This document shows, in pieces, positions 1 to 6,264 of a stretch of 11,500 nt of DNA. The notes under the pieces are model-generated. The model was not told the DNA's origin and ran no database searches. It saw only the letters and a list, made by a program, of their open reading frames with translations. Location: positions 1 through 11,500 of the forward strand of contig SKLG01000455.1 in the NCBI GenBank assembly GCA_007123335.1, written 5' to 3'. The position numbers and the translations under genes are program-made. How positions within the stretch are numbered: position 1 is the first letter of the stretch; every line of letters begins with the position of its first letter. This DNA comes from Anaerolineae bacterium (GTDB taxonomy: Bacteria; Chloroflexota; Anaerolineae; UBA1429).

Positions 1-524
1 CGATCCCAGTGGCCGCCGGTGACGACGGCGATCTTGACCGGGGGTCGCGACGCCGGCGGGGCAACGGGCGACGAGTCCGTCGCCACGATCTCGGGCAGGC
101 TCCAGGTCGCAGCGCCTTCAGTCGCCCAGCGAAAGGTGTAACGGATGGTAAGCTGCGTCGCCTCGGGAGGCGCGACGAGGGTATTGGCAAAGCGCATCCG
201 ATCGGGGGCGATGCGCTCCGGCAACAGATAGGCCCAGGGGCCGTTGGTGCGAGGTTGGTCGGCCGGTAGCACCTCCCAGTGGGCCACGCATTGCAAGTGG
301 TCGCGCAAGGACAAGGGGGGCGCCGAGCTCCCGCTCGGCCAAGTCGCCTGGCAAGAGATGGCATAGGCCTGGCCGGGCTCGACCCCGGAATAGACGATCT
401 GCCAGCCACCCACGCAGGTGCGCGTGCCGTTGGCCGACACATGCAGCGCATCATCGGCAAAGGCGGTGGCGGGCCTGGCGCTGGGATGTGGCGCCCAAGG
501 CGTGATCGATTCGATAGCAGGCAT
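1..524 (-). CDS. Partial protein with N-terminal beta-sandwich (carbohydrate-binding-like); possible carbon-nitrogen hydrolase
   Basis: An open frame of 174 codons runs from an ATG at 524-522 out of the left edge of the window, so only the N-terminus is seen. AAAGGAGG lies 3 bases before the ATG, a strong but close ribosome site. Residues about 20-145 look like an all-beta, CBM-like domain: a GGWQIVYSGVEPGQAYAIS segment, then LPERIAPDRMRFANTLVAPP and TIRYTFRWATEGAATWSLPEI. A Pro/Ala-rich linker follows, then KIAVVTGGHWDR, which reads like the first beta-strand of an alpha/beta enzyme. This layout (beta-sandwich, linker, KIAVV) is known in secondary carbon-nitrogen hydrolases (nitrilase superfamily). 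VTGGH also recalls ThuA-like proteins. No catalytic residue lies inside the window, so the function is inference. No signal peptide is visible. It is the last visible gene of the minus-strand cluster, 46 bases after the fucosidase gene, which suggests a role in sugar or amide breakdown. Confidence 0.8.
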   Translation of the reverse strand, partial: MPAIESITPWAPHPSARPATAFADDALHVSANGTRTCVGGWQIVYSGVEPGQAYAISCQATWPSGSSAPPLSLRDHLQCVAHWEVLPADQPRTNGPWAYLLPERIAPDRMRFANTLVAPPEATQLTIRYTFRWATEGAATWSLPEIVATDSSPVAPPASRPPVKIAVVTGGHWD

Positions 525-550
525 AAGCCTCCTTTGTGCTTTAGCTGACG

Positions 551-561
551 GGTCGTTGTCT
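551..561. repeat. Copy 1 of 11-base direct repeat GGTCGTTGTCT
   Basis: This 11-mer (AGACAACGACC on the transcribed minus strand) lies 27 bases upstream of the start codon of the partial beta-sandwich protein. The identical 11-mer occurs 22 bases upstream of the fucosidase start, at 1858-1868. Both copies are in short intergenic leaders of the same orientation. Confidence 0.5.
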
Positions 562-570
562 GCGCTGGGG

Positions 571-1836
571 TCAGCGCTCCAACACAACCACGGTGTCGGG
601 CGCTGCCACCGCCGAGGGCTCTGACGCGATGGGGCCGAGGAGCACCGTCTCGTCCCCAGAAGCGATGACATCCAGCGGATCGCGGGATGGATCGCCGAGC
701 AAATAGGCACGCCGAACCCCGGTGAGCGGCACGCGCAGCGCGCCATCCTCGGGCCAGCGCAGGACGTGCAAATACACCGTTGCCCCGCGCATCGTGCTGC
801 GACACCAGCCCAGCCCCTGGATCGGCCCCGGCTGCGTGCCATACACCGACTCGCCGTTCACATCCAGCCAGCCGCCCATGCCCAGCAGGCGGCCCACGCT
901 CGGCTTGGGGATGACGCCCTCGGCGGTGGGACCCACGTTGAGCAAGTAGTTGCCGCCCTTGCTGACAATGTCCACCAGTTTGTACACCAGATCATCGGTA
1001 GACTTCCAGCGATGGTCATAGCCTTTGAAACCCCAGGTGTCGTTGATCGTCGCCGGCGTCTCCCAGTCGGCGTCCACGGCGACGTCGGGGATCTTGTTGT
1101 CGCCGGCCTCGGCATAGTCGCCCAGGGCGTTGCCCAACCGGCCGCTCACCAGGCAGTCGGGCTGGAGGGTGTGCACCAGGTCGAGCAGCTCGCGGGAGTG
1201 AGCCTCGCTGAGGCCCTTGGGCGTGTCGAACCAGATCAGGCAGAGGGGGCCATAGTTGGTGAGCAACTCGCGCACCTGGGCTTTGACGTAATGCTCAATG
1301 TAGCCGTCGAAATCCTGTTGCCCCTCGTCATAGTCCCAAAAGTTGCCGTCGCCATCGGGATGATGCCAGTCCTGGGTCTGGGAGTAGTAGACGCCGAACT
1401 TGAGGCCCTGCCTCCCGCACTCTTCGGCCAGCTCCTGGACGACGTCGCGGCCAAAGGGGGTGGCATCGACGATGCTGTAGTCGGTGACCGCGCTTTTGAA
1501 GAGGCAGAAGCCATCGTGGTGCTTGGCGGTGATGACCATGTACTTCTGGCCGGCTTCCTTGGCCAGGCGCACCCACTCGGCGGCGTCAAAACGCACCGGG
1601 TTGAACTGCGCGGCGAGCTGCTCATACTCGGCCACCGGGATCTGGGCGCGGTGCATGATCCACTCGCCGATGCCGGGGATCTTGCGCCCCTGCCACTCCC
1701 CGGCGGGCAGGGCATAGAGGCCCCAATGGATGAACATGCCGAATTTGGCCTCGCGGAACCAATCGAGGCGCGGATCGGTACGCGCCTCGGGGCGCTGCGA
1801 ACGGGCTTGGGGGATGATGTCGTTTACAGAAGTCAT
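571..1836 (-). CDS. Alpha-L-fucosidase, glycoside hydrolase family 29
   Basis: A 421-residue protein, a normal length for a GH29 catalytic domain plus small C-terminal beta-domain. GH29 enzymes remove terminal alpha-L-fucose from glycans by a retaining mechanism. Visible family marks are DWFREAKFGMFIHWGLY (about residues 25-41), the HHDGF motif (106-110) followed by TDYSIVD, and LIWFDTP (200-206), whose Asp204 matches the GH29 nucleophile. The general acid/base is not well conserved in this family and I do not assign it. Residues from about 340 on (VYLHVLRWPEDGALRVPLTGV) form a beta-sandwich tail. No signal peptide is seen, so it probably acts in the cytoplasm on imported oligosaccharides. 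I chose the ATG at 1836-1834 because AAAGGG lies 11 bases before it. A GTG four codons upstream (1848) would sit directly on the Shine-Dalgarno bases. It follows the nucleotidyltransferase gene after 54 bases, in the same direction. Confidence 0.95.
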   Translation of the reverse strand: MTSVNDIIPQARSQRPEARTDPRLDWFREAKFGMFIHWGLYALPAGEWQGRKIPGIGEWIMHRAQIPVAEYEQLAAQFNPVRFDAAEWVRLAKEAGQKYMVITAKHHDGFCLFKSAVTDYSIVDATPFGRDVVQELAEECGRQGLKFGVYYSQTQDWHHPDGDGNFWDYDEGQQDFDGYIEHYVKAQVRELLTNYGPLCLIWFDTPKGLSEAHSRELLDLVHTLQPDCLVSGRLGNALGDYAEAGDNKIPDVAVDADWETPATINDTWGFKGYDHRWKSTDDLVYKLVDIVSKGGNYLLNVGPTAEGVIPKPSVGRLLGMGGWLDVNGESVYGTQPGPIQGLGWCRSTMRGATVYLHVLRWPEDGALRVPLTGVRRAYLLGDPSRDPLDVIASGDETVLLGPIASEPSAVAAPDTVVVLER

Positions 1837-1857
1837 GTCTGAGTACACCCTTTCATA

Positions 1858-1868
1858 GGTCGTTGTCT
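1858..1868. repeat. Copy 2 of 11-base direct repeat GGTCGTTGTCT
   Basis: Identical to the 11-mer at 551-561. It sits in the 54-base gap before the fucosidase start, upstream of the Shine-Dalgarno bases. It could be a shared operator, RNA-protein site or processing site, or a chance match. Confidence 0.5.
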
Positions 1869-1890
1869 CGTCCAGGGATTCATCCTATCG

Positions 1891-2190
1891 CTACGCTGCG
1901 TCATACAGCACCTCAGCTTCGGCAAGCACCTGATCGCGAAAGTACTTGCTCAGGAATCCGGGCGTGTTCAGGTCCACGTCTCGGCCCAACATCTCGGCCA
2001 ACTCTGCCTCTAGCTCGAAAAAGCGCAGCCCCACGCGGGCATCCGGCTCAAACTCAACCAGCACATCGATATCGCTGTCAGGACCGAAATCGCTGCGCAG
2101 CACCGAGCCGAACAGCGCCAGCCGACGGATGCGATTGCGACGACAGAACTCGGCCAACTCTTGCCGGGGTATCTCGATCCTTACGCTCAT
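1891..2190 (-). CDS. MNT-type nucleotidyltransferase domain protein (MntA-like), no HEPN partner seen
   Basis: A 99-residue minimal nucleotidyltransferase. The polymerase-beta-type motif is clear: LALFGSVLRSDFG (25-36) followed by SDIDVLVEF (39-47), giving the GS and the two metal-binding aspartates D40 and D42. A third acidic position is likely in RDVDLNT (D73). The C-terminal LAEAEVLYDAA is typical of the family. In MNT/HEPN toxin-antitoxin modules, MntA transfers AMP to the HEPN toxin and so neutralises it. Here neither neighbour is a HEPN (DUF86-like) protein: upstream is an SDR gene ending 15 bases away, downstream is the fucosidase gene. GGAG lies 5 bases before the ATG at 2190-2188. 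It may be a solitary MNT, or its partner may be elsewhere. The domain call is secure; the role is not. Confidence 0.9.
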   Translation of the reverse strand: MSVRIEIPRQELAEFCRRNRIRRLALFGSVLRSDFGPDSDIDVLVEFEPDARVGLRFFELEAELAEMLGRDVDLNTPGFLSKYFRDQVLAEAEVLYDAA

Positions 2191-2205
2191 GGCTGCTCCA
2201 CCACT

Positions 2206-3105
2206 CTACGCCAGCGCCTCATCCACAGCGGCCTGAAGCTGCTCCAGAAACGCCGCAAAGGAGGTGCGCTGATAGCCGAGAATAGCCTGACACTCCACGG
2301 TATCATACGTGTCAAAGGTGCAGGGGCCGGGGCAATAGGCGGCATCGTCGGCGTCGAGGCCCAGCACCTCGTTGAAGCGAGCCGCATACTCGGCGCCGGC
2401 CATGCGCCAGGTGGGGCCGCCGGCCACGTGCAGCGTGCGGCCAATGGCGCGCTCGTTGCCCACGCAGGCGACCAACGCCGTCACCACATCGTCGCGGGCC
2501 ACAAACTCGATGCGCTGCTCGGCGCGAAAAGGCCACACCTCCGGCGGCGCCAAAAAGGCCGGCACCGACACCCCGGAGATGCGCAAGATGGTGTAGGGCA
2601 GCGCACTCTCGCGGGTCACGCCTCCCCGCGTCACGCTCTCGGCGGCCACCTTGCTCTCGCCGTAGCGATCGAATGGGGCGCAGGGATGATCGACGGTTAT
2701 GGGTTCTTTAGCAGGCGAGGGGTCCTTGGCCCAAGTGTCGCCATAGACGCACACCGAGGAACTGAGGATCAGATGGGGGCGGCGCCCATTCGCCTCCAGG
2801 GCCTCGATCAGCCGTTGGGTGCCCTCGACATTGACCCGCCAGGTGAACGCGCCGTCGCGCTCGCTCTGCGGAGGCAGCAACGCCGCCAGGTGCAGCGCCG
2901 CATCGACACCATCGGCTGCTGCTATCAGCGCGTCCCGGTCGAGGATGTCGGCGCGCATCGGCTCCACGTTCGGCAGCGCCTCCAGCGGCGCGAAATCGCA
3001 ACTGGGCAGATCGAGGGCGCGAACCAGATGGCCATCGGCGGTCAGCACGCGGGCCAGTTCGCGCCCGATGCTGCCGGCGCCGCCGGTGATAAGGATGGTG
3101 GACAT
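2206..3105 (-). CDS. NAD(P)-dependent epimerase/dehydratase, extended SDR family
   Basis: A 299-residue extended short-chain dehydrogenase/reductase. The N-terminal Rossmann motif is ITGGAGSIG (G8, G11, G14), and an acidic D32 at the end of the second strand suggests NAD(H) rather than NADP(H). Other family marks are ADILD (52-56), LHLAALLPP (71-79), the active-site serine strand ILSSSVCVYGD (113-123) and the catalytic YGESK (Tyr148, Lys152). The C-terminal part, which fixes the substrate, is not diagnostic. Sugar-nucleotide 4-epimerase, dehydratase and sugar or steroid dehydrogenase relatives share this pattern, so the substrate is unknown. GGGAGAG lies 5 bases before the ATG and overlaps the stop codon of the 114-residue gene upstream, 12 bases away, so the two are probably translated from one mRNA. 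Confidence 0.93.
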   Translation of the reverse strand: MSTILITGGAGSIGRELARVLTADGHLVRALDLPSCDFAPLEALPNVEPMRADILDRDALIAAADGVDAALHLAALLPPQSERDGAFTWRVNVEGTQRLIEALEANGRRPHLILSSSVCVYGDTWAKDPSPAKEPITVDHPCAPFDRYGESKVAAESVTRGGVTRESALPYTILRISGVSVPAFLAPPEVWPFRAEQRIEFVARDDVVTALVACVGNERAIGRTLHVAGGPTWRMAGAEYAARFNEVLGLDADDAAYCPGPCTFDTYDTVECQAILGYQRTSFAAFLEQLQAAVDEALA

Positions 3106-3117
3106 GATCGCTCTCCC

Positions 3118-3462
3118 TTAGGTGATAGACATGCCCTGCATCTGCGAGCGCTCATCCAGCGTGCGCGCCGCCAGCTCTAGCGCTTGCAGCGTCTGATCGA
3201 CCTGATCCGTCGCCTCCGCGCGCCCCAACGCCGCTTCCAGGCTTTCGGCCCCTTCGGCGCAACGCCGCGCAAAGGGCAGGCATAGCTTGCTGCGCAAAAA
3301 GAAGCGTCCCTCTATACTCTGTAGCAGATCGGCGACGGCGCTCAGACGCTGGCCAACGTCGCTCCGCCAGGCATCATCGCCCTGTTCCAGCGTGGCGATC
3401 TGCCCGGCCATCTGCCGACAACGTGCCAGGGCGTCGGCCAGGTATTCCTCTCCTTGAGGCAT
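3118..3462 (-). CDS. Hypothetical helical protein, 114 residues
   Basis: I do not recognise this family. The product is rich in Ala, Leu, Gln, Glu and Arg with few beta-formers or aromatics and no proline between residues 3 and 62. It looks all-helical, perhaps a four-helix bundle or short coiled coil (for example LSAVADLLQSIEGRFFLRSKL at about 40-60, and VDQTLQALELAARTLDERSQM towards the end). It has no signal peptide, no membrane segment and two cysteines. AAGGAG lies 6 bases before the ATG at 3462-3460. The stop codon of the DUF362 gene is one base upstream of this ATG, and the gap to the SDR gene downstream is 12 bases. That spacing strongly supports a real gene translated with both neighbours. 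It could be an accessory subunit of the DUF362 protein, but this is only context. Confidence 0.8.
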   Translation of the reverse strand: MPQGEEYLADALARCRQMAGQIATLEQGDDAWRSDVGQRLSAVADLLQSIEGRFFLRSKLCLPFARRCAEGAESLEAALGRAEATDQVDQTLQALELAARTLDERSQMQGMSIT

Positions 3463-3463
3463 G

Positions 3464-4831
3464 CTATTCTCCTTGTCCGTTGGTGCTGCTTACGCGGTCG
3501 AGATCCACCACATCGACGCGATGATAGCCCTTGCCATCGTACAGCTCGCCGGGGAAGGGGTCCTCTTTGGCAAAGATGGGGCCATACTTCTCCCGGTTGC
3601 GCCGCGCGTCGGGATAGCTGTACAGGCTGGCGTTGGCCAGCGGCGGCACGGTGACCAGCTCATACTCCAGCGAGCCCAGCCCGTTCAATGCGCCGGTGTG
3701 CAGCTGAATCTCCTCACTGATATCCTCGTAATGCACGGCCGAGGCTGCGCTGAACTTGTGCGCGCCCGACTCGCCGGCCTCATAGTCGAACGCCGCCGAT
3801 CCCGGCATGCCCGGCGCCGCCGTGACGGCGTCGAGGGTGGCCTTGTCCAGCGCCACCGGATCGCGCCCGGCGAAAATGCCGACGTTGGGCGTCAGCGGCA
3901 TGTCAGCAAAGCCGACGCAATCGCAGAACGGCGAGATGTCGATAGCCATGTTGATGAACCCGACCTTGTCGCGGCCCACCGTCTCCATCGTGGCCAGGCA
4001 GGCATCGGCCATGGCGGCGCAGGTGGCCTTGACGGTGACCTCGGGGTGATCGCAGACGCCGCACGCCGTGGTGGCGCCCAGGTGGGACAGGCAGTTGGCG
4101 CATTTCTCGCGCTCCCACTCGATGGAGGTCTCGGTGACGTGAAACAGCCCCCAGGGGCAGCACGCCTCGCATGCTTCCCACTTGGGGCAGGCGCGCCCCT
4201 GGCAACGCTCGGGGTGAAAATCGGTGGCCGCGCCCAGGCCGTAGGTGGGATGGCCGCCCATGTGCACATTGTGCTTGCCCCGCCGCGACTGCGCGCCGAT
4301 GCCCAGGTTCTTGACCGACCCGCCGATGACGCCGATGGGGTGGCCCTTGAAATGGGTCAGCACGATGAGCACGTCGGCCAGGGCGATGGCCTTGGCGATA
4401 TAGGCCTCCTTGAGCAAAAAGCCCTGGGGCACATCGACCCGCAGGTCGTCGGTGCCGTTATAGCCGTCAGCGACGAGGAAGGGGCAGCCCAGGGTCGCCG
4501 CGCTATAGCCGTTGCGCTCGGCGGTGATGAGCAGGTCGAGCCCTGTGGCGCGGGGCGAGATCTGGCCATAGGTCTGGGTCACCGTGTCGCAGACAAAGGG
4601 GCGACCGCCCAACGCCTTGACCCGGTCGGCCAGGGCGCGGGCATAGACGGGGCGCAGATATGCAGTGTTGTTCCACTCGCCGCAGTGCAGCTTGATGGCT
4701 ACCGCATCGCCGGGGGAGATCATCTCGGCGAATCCGGCGGCTTCGAACAGGGCCAACATTTGGGGCACCAGTCCCGTGGGTCCAGAGTGGCTGCGGCCCG
4801 CGGTGTTGAGCGTGTATACAGGGGATGGCAT
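3464..4831 (-). CDS. DUF362 domain Fe-S cluster-binding protein
   Basis: A 455-residue protein of the DUF362 family, whose biochemical role is not established; members are usually thought to be iron-sulfur redox proteins. Family marks are IKLHCGEWNNTAYLRP (47-61), the THFKGHP/VKNLGIG segment (159-179) and AGRDPVALDKATLD (321-334). Cysteines cluster in the middle: C210, C215, C221, C224, C225, then C244, C247, C257, C260, and later C271, C278, C303, C305. This gives CxxC-C-P and CxxC-x9-CxxC patterns that could hold one or two clusters, but it is not the classic CxxCxxCxxxCP ferredoxin repeat. No signal peptide. The start is the ATG at 4831-4829 with AAGGAG 6 bases before it; the frame stays open about 100 codons further upstream, but that part runs over the promoter and does not look like protein. 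First gene of the minus-strand operon. Confidence 0.92.
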   Translation of the reverse strand: MPSPVYTLNTAGRSHSGPTGLVPQMLALFEAAGFAEMISPGDAVAIKLHCGEWNNTAYLRPVYARALADRVKALGGRPFVCDTVTQTYGQISPRATGLDLLITAERNGYSAATLGCPFLVADGYNGTDDLRVDVPQGFLLKEAYIAKAIALADVLIVLTHFKGHPIGVIGGSVKNLGIGAQSRRGKHNVHMGGHPTYGLGAATDFHPERCQGRACPKWEACEACCPWGLFHVTETSIEWEREKCANCLSHLGATTACGVCDHPEVTVKATCAAMADACLATMETVGRDKVGFINMAIDISPFCDCVGFADMPLTPNVGIFAGRDPVALDKATLDAVTAAPGMPGSAAFDYEAGESGAHKFSAASAVHYEDISEEIQLHTGALNGLGSLEYELVTVPPLANASLYSYPDARRNREKYGPIFAKEDPFPGELYDGKGYHRVDVVDLDRVSSTNGQGE

Positions 4832-4899
4832 GGTCGACTCCTTGCACAGAAACCAAAAGGGGCGCCTGGCAGACCGACACATCGAGCAACACATCGCGG

Positions 4900-4929
4900 A
4901 TTGTACCGCCGGTGGCGGACAAGCGTCAA
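4900..4929 (-). promoter_or_regulatory. Sigma70-like promoter of the DUF362 operon
   Basis: Read on the minus strand: TTGACG (4929-4924), an 18-base spacer, then TACAAT (4905-4900). Transcription would start near 4893, about 60 bases before the DUF362 start codon. The spacer contains a small CCGCC-ACC-GGCGG dyad that might be an operator. Confidence 0.6.
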
Positions 4930-4971
4930 CTGATGCGTACACTTGTCGCGGCGCCGCACGCATCCCCAGTT
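4928..4971. promoter_or_regulatory. Nested inverted repeat between divergent promoters (operator candidate)
   Basis: GATGCGT (4932-4938) and ACGCATC (4958-4964) form a perfect 7-bp inverted repeat. The arms extend by AACT/AGTT with a 3-base CCC bulge on the right. A second perfect palindrome, GCGGCGCCGC (4948-4957), abuts the right arm. The element starts at the minus-strand -35 box and ends 7 bases before the plus-strand -35 box, where a repressor or activator could act on both directions. Confidence 0.45.
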
Positions 4972-4978
4972 CGCTATC

Positions 4979-5007
4979 TTGCCCAGCGTTCCAGCGTGTG
5001 CTATGCT
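4979..5007 (+). promoter_or_regulatory. Sigma70-like promoter, extended -10, of the plus-strand operon
   Basis: TTGCCC (4979-4984), a 17-base spacer, and TATGCT (5002-5007) preceded by TGC, which makes an extended -10. The start would fall near 5014, about 30 bases before the first gene. Confidence 0.6.
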
Positions 5008-5044
5008 CCGTGCGGTATCGATAGCTGACGAAGGGAGCCTTATT

Positions 5045-5245
5045 ATGTGCATGTTCTGTTCCGCAGTACCGGTAGCGTTGAGCTTGGGCGCTGTGGCGGA
5101 ATCCAAGCAATTGCAGGCCCGTCGCGCCGCTCAAGATCGTGGCGAGGCTCTACCGCGCCGGCGGCCTTTTTGGGCGCTTTCCCTGGCGGCGGTAGCTTTG
5201 ATCGTCACCGCCTCGACGATCTATCACACGCAATTAGGTGGCTGA
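5045..5245 (+). CDS. Small membrane protein with MCMFC N-terminus, 66 residues
   Basis: The ATG at 5045 has AAGGGAG 7 bases before it and lies about 30 bases after a good promoter, so I prefer it to an in-frame upstream start at 4943 that would begin before the promoter. The product begins MCMFCSAVPVALSLGAVAE, with two cysteines spaced CxxC in a short hydrophobic segment. A charged middle (KQLQARRAAQDRGEALPRRR) follows, then one membrane helix at about residues 41-59 (PFWALSLAAVALIVTAS). The Arg cluster before the helix predicts a cytoplasmic N-terminus and external C-terminus. Whether the N-terminal segment also touches the membrane is unclear. The family is not recognised and no function can be assigned. 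It is 25 bases upstream of the ATP pyrophosphatase gene and probably in its operon. A lipoprotein is unlikely because the cysteines lack a lipobox in the right place. Confidence 0.75.
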   Translation: MCMFCSAVPVALSLGAVAESKQLQARRAAQDRGEALPRRRPFWALSLAAVALIVTASTIYHTQLGG

Positions 5246-5270
5246 TGGCAATTCCACGAGGGAGCAAGAG

Positions 5271-6230
5271 ATGAACGAGATCACGGTAGCCGCTCTCGAC
5301 ACCGAGCGCTTTATCGCCGAAAAGGTGGCAGAGATCCGCGCCGCGGTGGGCGACGGTACGGCGATCAACGCCCTGTCGGGGGGCGTCGATTCCTCGGCGG
5401 TGACGCTGCTGGGGCACCGCGCGCTGGGCGAGCGCCTGCGCACGGTGTTCGTCGAGAACGGCCTGATGCGCGAGGGCGAGGCCGAGATGGTGGTGCGCGT
5501 CTTTGGCGAGCTGGGCGTGCCGGTGGAGGTCATCGATGCCCGCGATGCCTTCTTTGGTGCGTTGGCCGGCCTCACCGATCCCGAGGCCAAGCGCGAGGCC
5601 ATTACCCAGACCTTTTACCGCGACATATTCGGCCGCTTGGTTCGGGAGAGCGGGGCTACCTTTCTCTTGCAGGGCACCATCCTCACCGATGTGGACGAGA
5701 CGGTGGCCGGGATCAAGCGCCAGCACAACGTCCTGGCCCAACTGGGCATCGATCCACAACAGGCGTTCGGCTATGCGGTGATCGAGCCACTGATCCAACT
5801 GCGCAAGGACGGCGTGCGCGCCGTGGCCGAGGCGTTGGGCCTGCCCAAGTCCATCGCCCAGCGGATGCCTTTCCCCGGCCCGGCCCTGGCGGCGCGGGTC
5901 ATCGGCGAGGCGACGCCGGAGCGGATCGCCACGGTGCGCCGGGCCACGACGGTGGTGGAGGAGGTGCTGCGCGACAGCGGCGCCTTTCAGGTGATGGCCA
6001 TCCTGCACGAGGACCGCGTCACCGGCGTGCGCGACGGGGTGCGCGACTTTGGCCAGCAGATCGAGGTGCGCTGCTGGGATAGCGTCGACGCCCGCACGGC
6101 GACGCCGACGCGGCTGCCATTCGATACGCTAGAGAGGCTGGCCGAGGGCATCCTGCGCGAGGTGCCCGGCGTCGTAAGCGTCACCTATGCCATCGCGCCC
6201 AAGCCGCCATCGACGATGGAGGCGGTGTAG
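5271..6230 (+). CDS. Stand-alone GMP synthase-type ATP pyrophosphatase (GuaA C-terminal half)
   Basis: A 319-residue protein that covers the ATP-pyrophosphatase and dimerisation domains of GMP synthase without the N-terminal class I glutaminase. The PP-loop SGGVDSS is at 36-42, VFVENGLMREGEAE at 59-72, the LLQGTILTDVDET segment at 132-144, the lid MPFPGPALAARVIGE at 199-213 and the C-terminal KPPSTME at 311-317, close to the KPPATIE of known enzymes. Such proteins adenylate XMP, and ammonia then gives GMP; archaea use the same split arrangement with a separate amidotransferase subunit. The usual KSHHNVGG is here KRQHNVLA, so binding of XMP is not certain. I chose the ATG at 5271 because GGGAG lies 6 bases before it; an upstream ATG at 5238 overlaps the previous gene. 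No glutaminase subunit lies in the window. Second gene of the operon, 34 bases before the dehydrogenase gene. Confidence 0.9.
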   Translation: MNEITVAALDTERFIAEKVAEIRAAVGDGTAINALSGGVDSSAVTLLGHRALGERLRTVFVENGLMREGEAEMVVRVFGELGVPVEVIDARDAFFGALAGLTDPEAKREAITQTFYRDIFGRLVRESGATFLLQGTILTDVDETVAGIKRQHNVLAQLGIDPQQAFGYAVIEPLIQLRKDGVRAVAEALGLPKSIAQRMPFPGPALAARVIGEATPERIATVRRATTVVEEVLRDSGAFQVMAILHEDRVTGVRDGVRDFGQQIEVRCWDSVDARTATPTRLPFDTLERLAEGILREVPGVVSVTYAIAPKPPSTMEAV

Positions 6231-6264
6231 GCAAGCCGCCAACGCCCAACGAGGAGGGTGCAGC

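Noticed and set aside
766..1842. Open frame of 358 codons on the plus strand opposite the fucosidase gene
   Set aside because: The reverse strand encodes a GH29 enzyme with all main motifs; the plus frame has no recognisable domain.
2161..3180. Open frame of 339 codons on the plus strand opposite the SDR gene
   Set aside because: Antisense shadow of a Rossmann-fold gene; no domain and no ribosome site that fits.
3461..4933. Long open frame of 490 codons on the plus strand opposite the DUF362 gene
   Set aside because: It is antisense to a clear family member, contains low-complexity Gly/Ala/Val/His/Arg-rich sequence typical of a GC-rich shadow frame, and overlaps the divergent promoter.
4832..5134. 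N-terminal extension of the DUF362 protein by about 100 residues
   Set aside because: The extension would cross the promoter and operator-like dyads and has no family similarity; a strong ribosome site supports the ATG at 4831.
5205..6008. Open frame of 267 codons on the minus strand opposite the ATP pyrophosphatase gene
   Set aside because: Composition is His/Gln/Leu-rich shadow type, and the plus strand carries clear GMP synthase motifs.
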